NCBI GenBank assembly: GCA_041390305.1
Contig: JAWKQE010000029.1
Coordinates: 17,117 to 81,116, forward strand
Origin: JACKCR01 sp041390305
GTDB taxonomy: Bacteria; Eisenbacteria; RBG-16-71-46; CAIMUX01
DNA length: 64,000 bases
Direction of reading: 5' to 3'
This document shows, piece by piece, positions 31,136 to 39,655 of the stretch. The position numbers and the translations under genes were made by a program. The notes below the pieces were generated by a model, which saw nothing but the letters and a program-made list of their open reading frames with translations, was not told the origin of the DNA and made no database searches. Each line of letters starts with the position of its first letter. Position 1 is the stretch's first letter.

Positions 31136-32764
31136 CTAGGGAGCGTCCATTCCCGGGCGACCGCGGTGCCGACCACCGAGCGCAGGCGGGAACGTTGCAC
31201 CATGTGGTCGTACCGGATCTTGTAGTGCTGGACCTGCATGAGGGCTTCGACGAGTTGGGCCTGGATGACGTCGCCCGTCTCCACGAGTTCCGCCTGGTAC
31301 GCGCGGCTGTTGAGGTCTCGGTTCTCCGTCGCGGACTCCATGGCGATCCGCGTGGCCTCGAACTGCTGCTGACTGGCATCGAGGAAGAGGACGGTGTCCT
31401 CTCACCCAGAGCCCGATTCCTTCCCGGAGGAGTTCGCCTTCCTCTCGGGTCTTGTAGAGGTGGGCCCAGCTTCCGAACCTGGTTGCGGGTCAGAATCCGC
31501 TCCAGAAGATCAAAAAGTCGAACATGCGTCGAGGATCCAGCCATCCCGGTTCTCGTCCGTGGCCAGGCCCGAGCCCAGGTCGTTCCACCACTTGTGAACT
31601 TCCTGCGGTGGCAGCGATCTTGGGGAAGTGGCCGCTCTTCGCCGTGCGGAGTGCGCCTTCCAGTGCGCGGAGACCGCCCTCGAGCTGTCCCCAGTCCGGG
31701 CTGTTGGAGTATGCGAGCGAAACCAGTTCAGGTAGGTTGAGGTCGACAGGCTCGAACGGAATCTCCGTCTCGGCGGGCTGGAGACTGTTCCGCCACGACA
31801 GTCCGGCGGCGTTCGCGAGCGCAGCCTGCGCCATCCGCTCGTTCTTCTCCAACGACGCCACCAGGGAACGGATCGACTCGACCATGATCTTGTTGTCGAG
31901 GTAGTCGGTCTTGTTGACCCGCCCGGATCCCTCTCGGTACATCATCTCGGTGAGGTCGAGCGTCGCCTCCATCCGCTCCAGGGTGATCCGTCCGACGTCG
32001 TGGATCTGTCCGGCGAGGACGGCGCCGTAGTAGTAGCGGTAGACGGTGTCGAGAATCTGGAGGTCGGTTTGCCGGGCCTGATGTCGACGCAGATCGACCT
32101 GGCCGTTCGCTTGCTCGCGGTAACCCTTCCGCATGCCACCGTCCCAGAGCAACCAAACGAGGTCGGCGGAACCGAGGAACGACGTCGGGTCCGAGAGGAT
32201 GACGTTCTGCTCGGGGACGGGAATGGAGAGGCCGGTGTCGTCGCCCGATGGGTCCGTGGGCGAGGTGCCGGCTGCGCCCGGGGAGAGCAGGGCGGTTGCG
32301 GCGGCCGCGAGGTCACCGGCAGCGGCGGCACCGGGAAGCGAGATCGGGATGCGGCTCGCGGGGAAGAGGAAGTTCGGCGATTCGTCCAGCCGCTGGAAGC
32401 CGCCCTTGAGGTGGACCTGCGGCCAGTACCCGGCGAGTGCCTGACGATGCTGGGCCTCCGCCATCGCGACCGCGACCGCGAACTCGGAAGCGGCTCGGCG
32501 ACGATTGTGTTCGAGCGCGGACTCGATGCACTGGCTCAAGGTCCACCGATCGAGTTCCTCACCGGACTGCGCTTCGGACTCACCGTTGGCATGGTCACTG
32601 ACGCTCGTCCCGGCCTGGGCCCCCTGCTGCGCAAGTGCGGTACCCGCGCCTACGAAGATGAGTGAGAGCGCGAGTACGGAGAGCACGGAGAGAGGGACAG
32701 CCGGCTTCGGGAGCCGCTTCGACTCGTCCGAGTAGTGCGTTTGCATTGGGCCTCGACCTGACAT
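31136..32764 (-). CDS. TolC-like outer membrane efflux protein, frameshifted in its C-terminal part
   Basis: ATG 32764 follows GCAGGAA; GTG 32767 and ATG 32746 are alternatives. A signal peptide (A-L-S-L-I-F-V-G-A-G-T-A-L-A) is followed by an OEP domain. Its parts are W-T-L-S-Q-C-I-E-S-A-L-E-H-N-R, A-G-Y-W-P-Q-V-H-L, L-D-T-V-Y-R-Y-Y-Y-G-A-V-L-A and the paired helices. The frame is clean to about 31530. Thereafter L-F-D-L-L-E-R-I-L, the R-I-A-M-E-S-A-T-E-N-R-D-L-N region, Y-Q-A-E-L-V-E-T-G-D-V-I-Q-A-Q and L-M-Q-V-Q-H-Y-K-I-R-Y are read in other frames, giving a protein of about 540 residues. The stop is put at 31136, with uncertainty. It is first in an operon with two PhnD-like proteins and a hybrid kinase, an unusual setting for an efflux channel. 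Confidence 0.75.
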
Positions 32765-33214
32765 CACTTCCTGCGGCTCGTCTTCAAGGGGCTCGCATTG
32801 ACGCAGGGCCGTCTGCCAACGAGGCGTGCGAACGGAGCCCGGCGGGTTGTCGAGCTAAGTTCTGTTCTTCCCCCGCCTTATGGGCCTATCGGCATTCTGT
32901 CGTGACGTCTTTAAGAGGATCGGGCGACCGTGCTTCGGCTTGGCGCTCGGAAACGTCGAGTGCGTCGCCACGGATCGGAGCTGTGAACGCCGTTGGGAGG
33001 TTCTCGATCCGAGGCCTGTGAGAGTCCCGGGCGGCGCGGGGCCTGGAGGTCCCTGGGGCGGCCGGCAGTTTCTGCCTACCTTCCACCTCGGGCCGGCGGG
33101 GTTTGCCCGACAAACGCCCGGAGCGGTACATTCGCGCTGCTCCTACGGCGCCTCTAGGCGTGTGTCTCCCCTTACGGACGTCCCCTACGTCCCCCACTCC
33201 TTGGGAGGTGATTC
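32765..33214. other. Intergenic region between divergent TolC-like and BNR genes
   Basis: About 450 bp with promoters expected for both directions. I see no gene with coding features and no convincing hairpin or operator. The 3' end carries the ribosome site GGGAGGTG of the gene at 33215. Confidence 0.45.
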
Positions 33215-34852
33215 ATGTCTTCGTTTGGTTCGCCCCTTTCCGCGATTACAGCCCTCGGTACCATGGCCCTCTCGCTGACGATCGCGATTCCAACGCTCGC
33301 CGCTTGGACAGGAGAGTCACAGGACCAACAGATCAGCTTCGACGACAACGAGTACGCCCGCGGCGTCCAGATCCTGAACGACGAAGATCTCGTCTATGCC
33401 TTCTGGGCGGAGGACAGCCCGACGACGCGAGAGATTCTCTTCGCCCGCTCCACGGACCAGGGTGTCACGTGGAGCAGTACCGGCGGAGATCGAGAGATCA
33501 GCTTCCCGGACGGGAAGGCGGCCTACGAGGAGCCTGCGGTCGCCGTCGACCCGAACGACCGTCGGTTGGTCGTCGTGTGGAGCGAGGACCTCGTCGGTAC
33601 GAGGGAAGTCCACTTCGGAATCTCCACGGACCTCGGAGTGACGTTCACCTCCGAGACGACCGAGGCCGTCCTCAGTGATCCGGCGAGCGAAGTCGACACG
33701 TTCATCCCTTCCGTCGTGGTCGACGGTGACAGCGACATCCACGTGGTCTGGCATCAGTCGATCGACGGCACGGCCGAGATCTGCTACTCGCGGTCCACCG
33801 ACGGAGGTGCGACCTGGTCCGGCACTTCCGGCGATCGAGTCATCAGCTTCCCCGACGGCAATGGAGGGTCCGACCCCAAGATCATGCTCGGGGAGGACGG
33901 ACGTCTCATCGTGGTGTGGAAGGAGGCATCGGATCTCGGGGGCCGTGTGCTCCAGGTCGGAATCTCCGACGATGGGGGCGATACCTGGTCGAGTGAGACC
34001 GCGGACCGAGAGATCTCACAGCCGGTGAACCTCATGACGAGCACGGATGCGGCTTCCGGCCTCTACGGTTCCGCCGAGCTCTTCGCGGTCTATGCGGGGA
34101 GCTTCGACGTCTCGAGCCCGTTCCACTACGAAACCTACGTGACCATGTCGACCGACAACGGAGATACGTGGACGGGCGAGTCCACGACGATCCCCGTCTC
34201 GTGGGACGATGATCACACGCGCAGCACGAGCAACCCCGATGTCTTCTACTCAATGTGCGGCCGCGCGATCGTCGCCTGGGACGAGGCGGAGGATACGGCG
34301 GGTAGCCAGGAGATCCATATCTCCGAGTTCATCGGCGGCGCGTGGACCGGTGCGACGGAGGACTACGTGGTGAGTTTCCCTGACGGGGAGAACGGATACC
34401 GTCCGTCGATCGCAGGGATCTATGACACAGTCATCGTCCCTGCAGCCGGTGAGGCCGCCGACACCTGGATCGCCTGGACGGAGTTCGAAGGCGGCGCGAC
34501 GGACAACTACGAAGTGCACTTGTCCCGCACGGCGCGTTGCAGCGTTTCGGCGCTGCCGGAGGGCACGTTCGTGTCCCCGCTGCGTCTCGACGTGCGTCCA
34601 AACCCGGCCGATGGGCCGCTACGGATCGCGGTGGAGTGGGCACAGGTCGACGCGGTGCTGCCGACCGAACGGTGTGAGATCGCCGTGTTCGACGCGGCGG
34701 GTCGCCAGATCTATGCACGGTCGGCTGAACTCGTCTCCGGGCGTGCGGCGATCGTCTGGGATCCCGCGGAAGCCGCGGCGCCGTCCGGGGTCTTCTACGT
34801 GAGGGCTCGGCTCGGATCGGAAGTGCAGGGGCGTACGCTCGTCCTGAAGTAG
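33215..34852 (+). CDS. Secreted BNR/sialidase-fold repeat protein with FlgD-like sorting domain
   Basis: A protein of 545 residues, intact, with GGGAGGTG before ATG 33215. The signal peptide ends P-T-L-A-A-W. A six-bladed beta-propeller follows, with Asp-box repeats such as S-T-D-Q-G-V-T-W, S-T-D-L-G-V-T-F, S-T-D-G-G-A-T-W, S-D-D-G-G-D-T-W and S-T-D-N-G-D-T-W. Between them recur R-E-I-S-F-P-D-G and V-V-V-W. The C-terminal 85 residues form the FlgD-like module (V-R-P-N-P-A-D-G, Y-V-R-A-R-L-G, R-T-L-V-L-K). No sialidase catalytic Arg triad is evident, so it is more likely a binding or structural propeller on the cell surface. A hairpin follows. Confidence 0.85.
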   Translation: MSSFGSPLSAITALGTMALSLTIAIPTLAAWTGESQDQQISFDDNEYARGVQILNDEDLVYAFWAEDSPTTREILFARSTDQGVTWSSTGGDREISFPDGKAAYEEPAVAVDPNDRRLVVVWSEDLVGTREVHFGISTDLGVTFTSETTEAVLSDPASEVDTFIPSVVVDGDSDIHVVWHQSIDGTAEICYSRSTDGGATWSGTSGDRVISFPDGNGGSDPKIMLGEDGRLIVVWKEASDLGGRVLQVGISDDGGDTWSSETADREISQPVNLMTSTDAASGLYGSAELFAVYAGSFDVSSPFHYETYVTMSTDNGDTWTGESTTIPVSWDDDHTRSTSNPDVFYSMCGRAIVAWDEAEDTAGSQEIHISEFIGGAWTGATEDYVVSFPDGENGYRPSIAGIYDTVIVPAAGEAADTWIAWTEFEGGATDNYEVHLSRTARCSVSALPEGTFVSPLRLDVRPNPADGPLRIAVEWAQVDAVLPTERCEIAVFDAAGRQIYARSAELVSGRAAIVWDPAEAAAPSGVFYVRARLGSEVQGRTLVLK

Positions 34853-34864
34853 GAGCAGGGACTC

Positions 34865-34895
34865 CGGCCGGCCGTGTGGGGCCACGTGCCGGCCG
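34865..34895 (+). terminator. Terminator-like hairpin after the BNR protein
   Basis: A stem of 8 bp (34865-34872 with 34888-34895) plus 4 bp (34873-34876 with 34883-34886) is separated by one bulged T, with loop TGGGGC. It starts 13 bp after the stop and lies between convergent genes. No T-run is present. Confidence 0.55.
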
Positions 34896-34931
34896 AGACT
34901 GCGCCGAACTGCCTGGCGGTGATGGCGGCCG

Positions 34932-35363
34932 TCAGTTCTCGGGTGACGAGACGGAGAAACGCCGCCTCACCGACTCCCCAACGACGGTGGGGCGGAACGT
35001 CCTCCGGTCGAGCGGGCACCACAGCGTGCGCGCCTCCGCGACCGTCTTGCCGTCGGTCCTGCGGACGATCTCGGTGTAGCGCTCGAAGTCACGGTCGAGC
35101 GCTTTCCCCACCCACGTGCGCGCGAAGACTTCGTCGTCCCGCATGACCGGCCGCTTGTAGTCGATCTCGTGTCGCGAGACGACCCAGACGAGTGCCGCCT
35201 GGTCTTCCGGCAGTGCGGTCGCCGTCCAATGCGCGATCGCCGCCTCCTGGACCCACCGCAGGTAGACGACGTTGTTGACGTGTCCGAGCTGGTCGACGTC
35301 GTCGTTCCGAATGTCGATCGGGATCTCGTAGCTGGGGACCTCCGGGTGTGGCTTCGTGTCCAT
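34932..35363 (-). CDS. Hotdog-fold acyl-CoA thioesterase (4HBT family)
   Basis: A protein of 143 residues from ATG 35363; GTG 35393 would add ten residues. The core motif D-V-D-Q-L-G-H-V-N-N-V-V-Y-L-R-W holds the usual catalytic Asp and the following helix of single-hotdog thioesterases (YbgC/FadM type). R-H-E-I-D-Y-K-R-P-V and E-A-R-T-L-W-C follow. It hydrolyses acyl-CoA thioesters in the cytoplasm by family; chain length is unknown. It stands alone, convergent with the BNR gene. Confidence 0.85.
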   Translation of the reverse strand: MDTKPHPEVPSYEIPIDIRNDDVDQLGHVNNVVYLRWVQEAAIAHWTATALPEDQAALVWVVSRHEIDYKRPVMRDDEVFARTWVGKALDRDFERYTEIVRRTDGKTVAEARTLWCPLDRRTFRPTVVGESVRRRFSVSSPEN

Positions 35364-35558
35364 CGTCGTTGCGGGTCTCCCTCGGTTCTGCACGCCTACT
35401 CGGACTCCGGCGACAGACGTCAGATCGTCGATCGCACTCCACTTCCGAGACGGGATTGCGTCTCGAACTCACGAAAGGATGCCAAAGGAGGACTTCGGGG
35501 GCCAGTCGGGAGATCGCGGACGCAACCGCCTGGCCCGGGGGCGTTGGAGGGGAGGCGG

Positions 35559-36005
35559 TCAGTTCGTGTAGATGAACCAGCAGAAGGACGGACCCTGCAC
35601 CTTCTCCGTGGCGGAGAGCTGGGCGACCCGCTCGATCAGATCCGGCTGTCCGACGATCATCGGCCCCACCCAGGCCTGGCCTTCGTGGTTCACAGCGATC
35701 CACATGTAGCGTGCGTCCTGGTAGACGAAGTCGAAGTCGGGAGGCAGTCGGTCCGCCATCTCCGGGGGCACGACGCCGAGAGCGCCGGTCGCGGGGAATG
35801 TGCCAGTCGCGACCATGTGATCGAATCCGGCCAGACGGATCGTGTTGAGGTCGGACATGACGCTCGACGCGTCGGCACCGGTCCTGACGTTGCGGATGTA
35901 GGGGAAGGCGATGTTCACGATGAGACCGATGATCACGACGACGAACGCCATCTCGACGAAAGTGAAACCGTCCTGCGGGATGCGGCTCCGTGTCCGGGTC
36001 ATCAT
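35559..36005 (-). CDS. Type II secretion/type IV pilus-like pseudopilin
   Basis: A protein of 148 residues; ATG 36005 follows GAGGAGC. The N-terminus is a class III signal: basic leader M-M-T-R-T-R-S-R-I-P-Q-D-G, cleavage before F-T-F-V-E-M (Glu at mature position 5), then a hydrophobic helix (A-F-V-V-V-I-I-G-L-I-V-N-I-A-F-P). The globular part has no recognisable paralogue. It starts inside the stop of the gene just upstream (ATGA), so the two are translationally coupled. Other pilus or type II secretion genes are not in the window. Confidence 0.85.
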   Translation of the reverse strand: MMTRTRSRIPQDGFTFVEMAFVVVIIGLIVNIAFPYIRNVRTGADASSVMSDLNTIRLAGFDHMVATGTFPATGALGVVPPEMADRLPPDFDFVYQDARYMWIAVNHEGQAWVGPMIVGQPDLIERVAQLSATEKVQGPSFCWFIYTN

Positions 36006-36489
36006 TGGAAGAGCTCCTCTGCCAACGGCGCTACGACATCCCGCATGTCGGGACGGGGACCGTTCGACCTGTACGTGACCCGTTTGCTGCCGGTGCCAGA
36101 CGCCAACGTGTACGTGTCGTTCGTGAGGTGCTTCAGTTCGACGTCGATCGGGAACGGATAGGCGTCGGCCAGGTTCGCCGGGAGCTTTCCGGTCGAGTCG
36201 CGATACGCTTCGACGGCCTGGATCGCGATCTCGAGTCCGAGCGAGATCGCCGCCTGCCGTTCGGTGACGGTGGTCTTCGGAGGCTCCGGTTGCCGGCGGC
36301 CGGGATTCCAGATCGTGAGGGCGACGCAGACAGCGGTGAGAGGGATCAGAACCGGAAGCCAGCTCTTCTGCTTGCGTGGTGCGTCGGCCGCCTTCTGTCT
36401 CGCCTTGTTCTCCTGATCGCGCGCGACGATCTCGTTGACCCAGTTCTCCGCCGCACTGGGATCACTCGGCCTTCGGCTGGGTCTGCCAT
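36002..36489 (-). CDS. Bitopic membrane protein coupled to the pseudopilin, one frameshift
   Basis: ATG 36489 follows CGGAGG. Reading from M-A-D-P-A-E-G-R, one frame change near 36465 leads into D-P-S-A-A-E-N-W-V-N-E-I-V-A-R. A Lys/Gln-rich segment, a single membrane helix (S-W-L-P-V-L-I-P-L-T-A-V-C-V-A-L) and an extracytoplasmic part follow. That part has L-E-I-A-I-Q-A-V-E-A-Y-R-D-S-T-G-K-L-P-A-N-L, a pattern also seen in pseudopilin globular heads. About 162 residues, ending E-E-L-F-Q at 36002 with ATGA overlap to the pseudopilin. Inference: a minor component or membrane partner of the same secretion or pilus-like machine. I do not recognise a named family. Confidence 0.65.
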
Positions 36490-36760
36490 CACATCCTCCG
36501 TGAATGGACTGGAGCCAATCGAGGTCGCGCGTGGGGAAACCCGACTCGACCTACGGGGTCTCCGCCCAATATCGGCGGTTCCCCCCGGTCAACTTGAGGG
36601 ATTTGGCGCAGTCGGGCCGACCGGAGGCCGGAAGGAATCGGCCGGACAGTCGGAAGCTCGGGACGGCAGGCGGAGCCCGGCGGATTCTCCTCGGGCGTGC
36701 CCTCTGGTACCTTCTCCGGGTGCCGAAACCCGATCTTCATCCGCACTGCTGACACGACAC

Positions 36761-37387
36761 GTGAAGGAGCTTCACGCCTGTCGCCTCTGCCCGAAGATGC
36801 ACGCTCCACCGGTGAGCGGCGGACCGGTGATGAGCCCCGTGATGCTGGTCGGTCAGGCTCCGGGCGATAAGGAACCGAAGCTCGGGCGCCCCTTCGCCTG
36901 GACGGCGGGGAGGACGCTCTTCCGTTGGTTCGAAGGTGCCACGGGTCTGGACGAAGCCGGGTTTCGCGAGCGCATCTACATGGCGGCGGTGTGTCGCTGC
37001 TTTCCGGGAAAGCGACCGGCCGGTGGGGACCGCGTTCCGGATCGGGACGAGATCGCGACCTGTGCGCGCTGGCTCGACGCCGAGATCGAGCTTCTGCGTC
37101 CGCGGCTCGTTCTCCCTGTCGGCAAGCTCGCGATCGAGCAGTTCACGCAATACACGCGACTCGAGGAGCTCGTCGGCCGGAAGCTCGAAGCCACCCGCTC
37201 AGGTCACGAGTTCGACCTGATCCCTCTGCCGCATCCCTCCGGCGCCTCGCCCTGGCCCCGGATCGAGCCGGGAAAGACGCTCGTCGCGAAGGCTCTCCGA
37301 CTCGTCGCGAAGCACGAGGCGTTCCTCGAGGCCGTCCGCGGGACGACCCGCGGGAAGCGCCTCACGCCGCCGGGGAAGACTCCCTGA
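36761..37387 (+). CDS. Uracil-DNA glycosylase-like protein (family 4/5 type)
   Basis: The clear coding part starts at H-V-K-E-L-H-A-C-R-L-C-P and gives about 208 residues. Motifs: C-R-L-C near the N-terminus and C-R-C-F plus T-C-A-R-W further on, which together could ligate the [4Fe-4S] cluster of these families. V-G-Q-A-P-G-D-K-E-P and G-R-P-F-A-W-T-A-G-R (uracil pocket) and a final L-P-H-P-S-G-A-S-P-W complete the active site. It removes uracil from DNA. The N-terminus is uncertain: GTG 36720 would fit after one frame change near 36745. It is followed 1 bp later by the acyltransferase gene. Confidence 0.8.
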   Translation: MKELHACRLCPKMHAPPVSGGPVMSPVMLVGQAPGDKEPKLGRPFAWTAGRTLFRWFEGATGLDEAGFRERIYMAAVCRCFPGKRPAGGDRVPDRDEIATCARWLDAEIELLRPRLVLPVGKLAIEQFTQYTRLEELVGRKLEATRSGHEFDLIPLPHPSGASPWPRIEPGKTLVAKALRLVAKHEAFLEAVRGTTRGKRLTPPGKTP

Positions 37388-37388
37388 C

Positions 37389-38345
37389 ATGCCGCCGTCG
37401 CTTCTCACCGGAGTCGTGATGGTCGTGCTGATGGCGACCCACAGCGCGTTCTGGCTCGCGATCCTCTACGTCTTCGCCCTCATTCGATTCCTACTCCCGT
37501 TCCGGCCCGTACGTCGTGAGTGCGCAAAGATCCTCGTGCGCATCGCGCAGGGGTGGGTCAGCTCCGATCGACTCCTGATGGACCATGTCATCCGGACGAA
37601 GCGGTTCGTCTCGATTCCGGAAGGACTCGATCCCGAGAAGTCGTACCTGCTCTGCTCGAACCACCGCTCTTGGATCGATCCGCTCCTGATCGCGGTGAGT
37701 CTCCAGCGACACGTCCCCTTCTTCCGTTTCTTCGCGAAGGCGGGCCTGATCTGGCTTCCGTTCTTCGGTGTCGCGTTCTGGGCACTCGACTTCCCGTTCA
37801 TGCGACGCTACTCGCGGGAACATCTGCGGAAGAACCCGGAGGACCGGGGAAGGGACCTCGAGACCGCGCGTCAGCTCAGCGAGAAGTTCCGACGGATGCC
37901 GACGACGGTGGTCAACTTCTCGGAAGGAACCCGCTTCACCAGGAAGAAGCACGCGGCGCAGGACTCGCCGTACCGGCATCTCCTCAAGCCCCGCGCGGGA
38001 GGCAGCGCCTTCGTCATCAGTGCGATGGGCGATCGACTCGCCGGTGTCGTCGACTGCACGATCGTCTACCCGACGGACACGACGAACTTCGGGGACTTCC
38101 TCTGCGGCCGGATTCCATGGATGGCTCTCGACGTCAAACTCCGCGAACTGCCGGCGCGATTCCTCGAAGGAGACTACCTCGACGATCCCGTCCACCGAGA
38201 CGAAGTGCAGGCGTGGATGCGCGACCTCTGGGCGGAGAAGGACGAGACGATTGCGCGGATCCTGCGGGAGCACGGAGCGGCCGGGGGGCGCCGGACCGAA
38301 ACCGGTGGGGCTTCGGTCCGGCGCGAAGTCGATTCTTCGGACTGA
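37389..38345 (+). CDS. 1-acylglycerol-3-phosphate O-acyltransferase-like membrane protein
   Basis: A protein of 318 residues that begins 1 bp after the glycosylase stop. An N-terminal membrane helix precedes the catalytic H-x4-D motif N-H-R-S-W-I-D. The substrate-binding motif F-S-E-G-T-R-F follows about 110 residues later, with A-G-G-S-A-F-V and V-D-C-T-I-V-Y-P beyond. The length and spacing fit the YihG/LPLAT branch with its extended C-terminus. It acylates lysophosphatidic acid or a related lysolipid at the inner membrane. The C-terminal 30 residues are Gly/Arg-rich and probably disordered. Confidence 0.85.
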   Translation: MPPSLLTGVVMVVLMATHSAFWLAILYVFALIRFLLPFRPVRRECAKILVRIAQGWVSSDRLLMDHVIRTKRFVSIPEGLDPEKSYLLCSNHRSWIDPLLIAVSLQRHVPFFRFFAKAGLIWLPFFGVAFWALDFPFMRRYSREHLRKNPEDRGRDLETARQLSEKFRRMPTTVVNFSEGTRFTRKKHAAQDSPYRHLLKPRAGGSAFVISAMGDRLAGVVDCTIVYPTDTTNFGDFLCGRIPWMALDVKLRELPARFLEGDYLDDPVHRDEVQAWMRDLWAEKDETIARILREHGAAGGRRTETGGASVRREVDSSD

Positions 38346-38355
38346 CCCGGGAGTC

Positions 38356-38937
38356 CTAGAAGTCACCGTCCTTGACGTAGGGATGACTCCACAGAGTCAC
38401 CTGCAGGAGACACGACTTCACCCAGGCCGAATGCATCTTGTCGACGTCGTCGGCAGCGCGGCCGGAGTCCGCCAGGAACGGCTTCAGCGTCGCGGTGATC
38501 GGGAAGACCAGGGCGAAGAGATCCCGAAACGGCACGATCGGAGTCGAGTTTGCTCCGTCCGTTGCGTTCTTCCTCGCCCGATGGTGCCTCAATCCGATTT
38601 CGTGTTGGTAGTCCAACCAATTCTGGTCGTAGTCCGCCCGGGCCGTGTCCAGGATCCATTGCCCGAACCGCTCCCGAACGCGGGACAGGTACTCCGGGAT
38701 CGGGTTCCCGCTCGGATCCGAGAACGAGGCCAGGAGATGGGGATTGGCTCCAACGAATCCGTACCAGACGTCGAGGATCTCCTCGACGCGATTCTCGACG
38801 TGGGCCAGGGACTCACGTAGGAAGCGGACGTCGTCGTCTCCGAAGAGCACGCTCTGCTTCATCGTTTCGAACTCAGCCGGCGTGACCGGCCCCCGCGCAA
38901 CCTGCCCATGGGTGTATCCTGGGATCTCCCGAGTCAT
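38356..38937 (-). CDS. Single-domain protoglobin
   Basis: A protein of 193 residues; ATG 38937 follows AAAGGAG. It aligns end to end, by recall, with Methanosarcina protoglobin. Common parts are I-P-G-Y-T-x-G near the start, I-L-D-V-W-Y-G-F-V-G, R-F-G-Q-W-I-L-D-T, L-D-Y-Q-H-E-I-G-L-R-H-H, F-P-I-T-A-T-L-K-P-F-L and the ending P-Y-V-K-D-G-D-F. Trp58-Tyr59 match Trp60-Tyr61 of the archaeal protein; the same offset puts the proximal haem histidine at His118. It binds O2, CO or NO; the role in vivo is open. It is divergent from an HxlR-type regulator, which probably controls it. Confidence 0.95.
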   Translation of the reverse strand: MTREIPGYTHGQVARGPVTPAEFETMKQSVLFGDDDVRFLRESLAHVENRVEEILDVWYGFVGANPHLLASFSDPSGNPIPEYLSRVRERFGQWILDTARADYDQNWLDYQHEIGLRHHRARKNATDGANSTPIVPFRDLFALVFPITATLKPFLADSGRAADDVDKMHSAWVKSCLLQVTLWSHPYVKDGDF

Positions 38938-39037
38938 CTGATCTCCTTTCGCCGACGTTGTGATGGCGTCGAAGAGTCAAACTAGGGCGGACGAGGTCGG
39001 GTGTCAGGAATGCACCTTTTGGTAAGGGGGTTACTGG

Positions 39038-39493
39038 TTGCGCCAGCGGAGCGGAGTGTACGAGCGTGACGTTGCGGCGTCGGATGCGCGAGATCCGGAG
39101 CGGCGCGCCGAGGAACGCGCCGATGGGAGTGCCGACGAATCGGCCTCCTCGCCGAAGGTTCGCCTGCCGGCGGTCGCGGAGATGGTGGAGTCCGTGGTTG
39201 GCTGCAAGTGGTCGATGCGGGTCCTCGCGCTCTGTGCCGCAGGGACGACCCGTCCGAGCGCGATCCAGCGCGCCTGCCCCGGACTCTCTGCAAAGGTGAT
39301 GAACGAGCGGTTCCGCAAGCTGATCCGGTTCGGGATCCTGAGCCGGTCGGTTCGTGGCGAGAAGCCTCCTGTCGAGGTCGACTACGAACTCACCCCACTG
39401 GGGCGCCGGTTCGTGGGGATCCTGGACGAGGTCGAGCGACTGCAGGAGAGCGTGGACCGAGGGGAGCCGGGCCTGCTGGACCTACCTGACTGA
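39038..39493 (+). CDS. HxlR-family transcriptional regulator
   Basis: About 151 residues from TTG 39038 (AAGGGGG nine bases upstream); GTG 39056 is an alternative. After a charged, low-complexity N-terminus of about 45 residues the winged helix reads G-C-K-W-S-M-R-V-L, I-Q-R-A-C-P-G-L-S-A-K-V-M-N-E-R-F-R-K-L, F-G-I-L-S-R-S-V and V-D-Y-E-L-T-P-L-G. That is the HxlR pattern (K-W-x-x-x-I-L ... Y-x-L-T-x-x-G). Cys residues (G-C-K-W, A-L-C-A, A-C-P-G) could make it redox- or NO-responsive, as in YodB/HypR, but this is inference. A weak GTAA-N5-TTAC inverted repeat at 39022-39034 overlaps its ribosome site. Confidence 0.8.
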   Translation: MRQRSGVYERDVAASDARDPERRAEERADGSADESASSPKVRLPAVAEMVESVVGCKWSMRVLALCAAGTTRPSAIQRACPGLSAKVMNERFRKLIRFGILSRSVRGEKPPVEVDYELTPLGRRFVGILDEVERLQESVDRGEPGLLDLPD

Positions 39494-39513
39494 CCTGACC
39501 TACCGACCCGGCC

Positions 39514-39527
39514 GGCCGGATCCGGCC
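39514..39527. repeat. 14-bp GC palindrome after the HxlR gene
   Basis: GGCCGGATCCGGCC is a perfect palindrome 20 bp past the regulator stop. It could be part of a terminator or chance in GC-rich DNA. A TACACT hexamer near 39594 may be the -10 element of the next gene. Confidence 0.35.
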
Positions 39528-39655
39528 CCACTCAGCGAGTCACGAGGCTCCTGCGGCCCGCCGACCCGCCAGCGAGGTGTCCCCTTCCTGTGGTACACTC
39601 CCAGCTTCGTCCAAGGGGCAGGTCGCCCCATACGTGACCGGGAGGAAGAGGGAAC

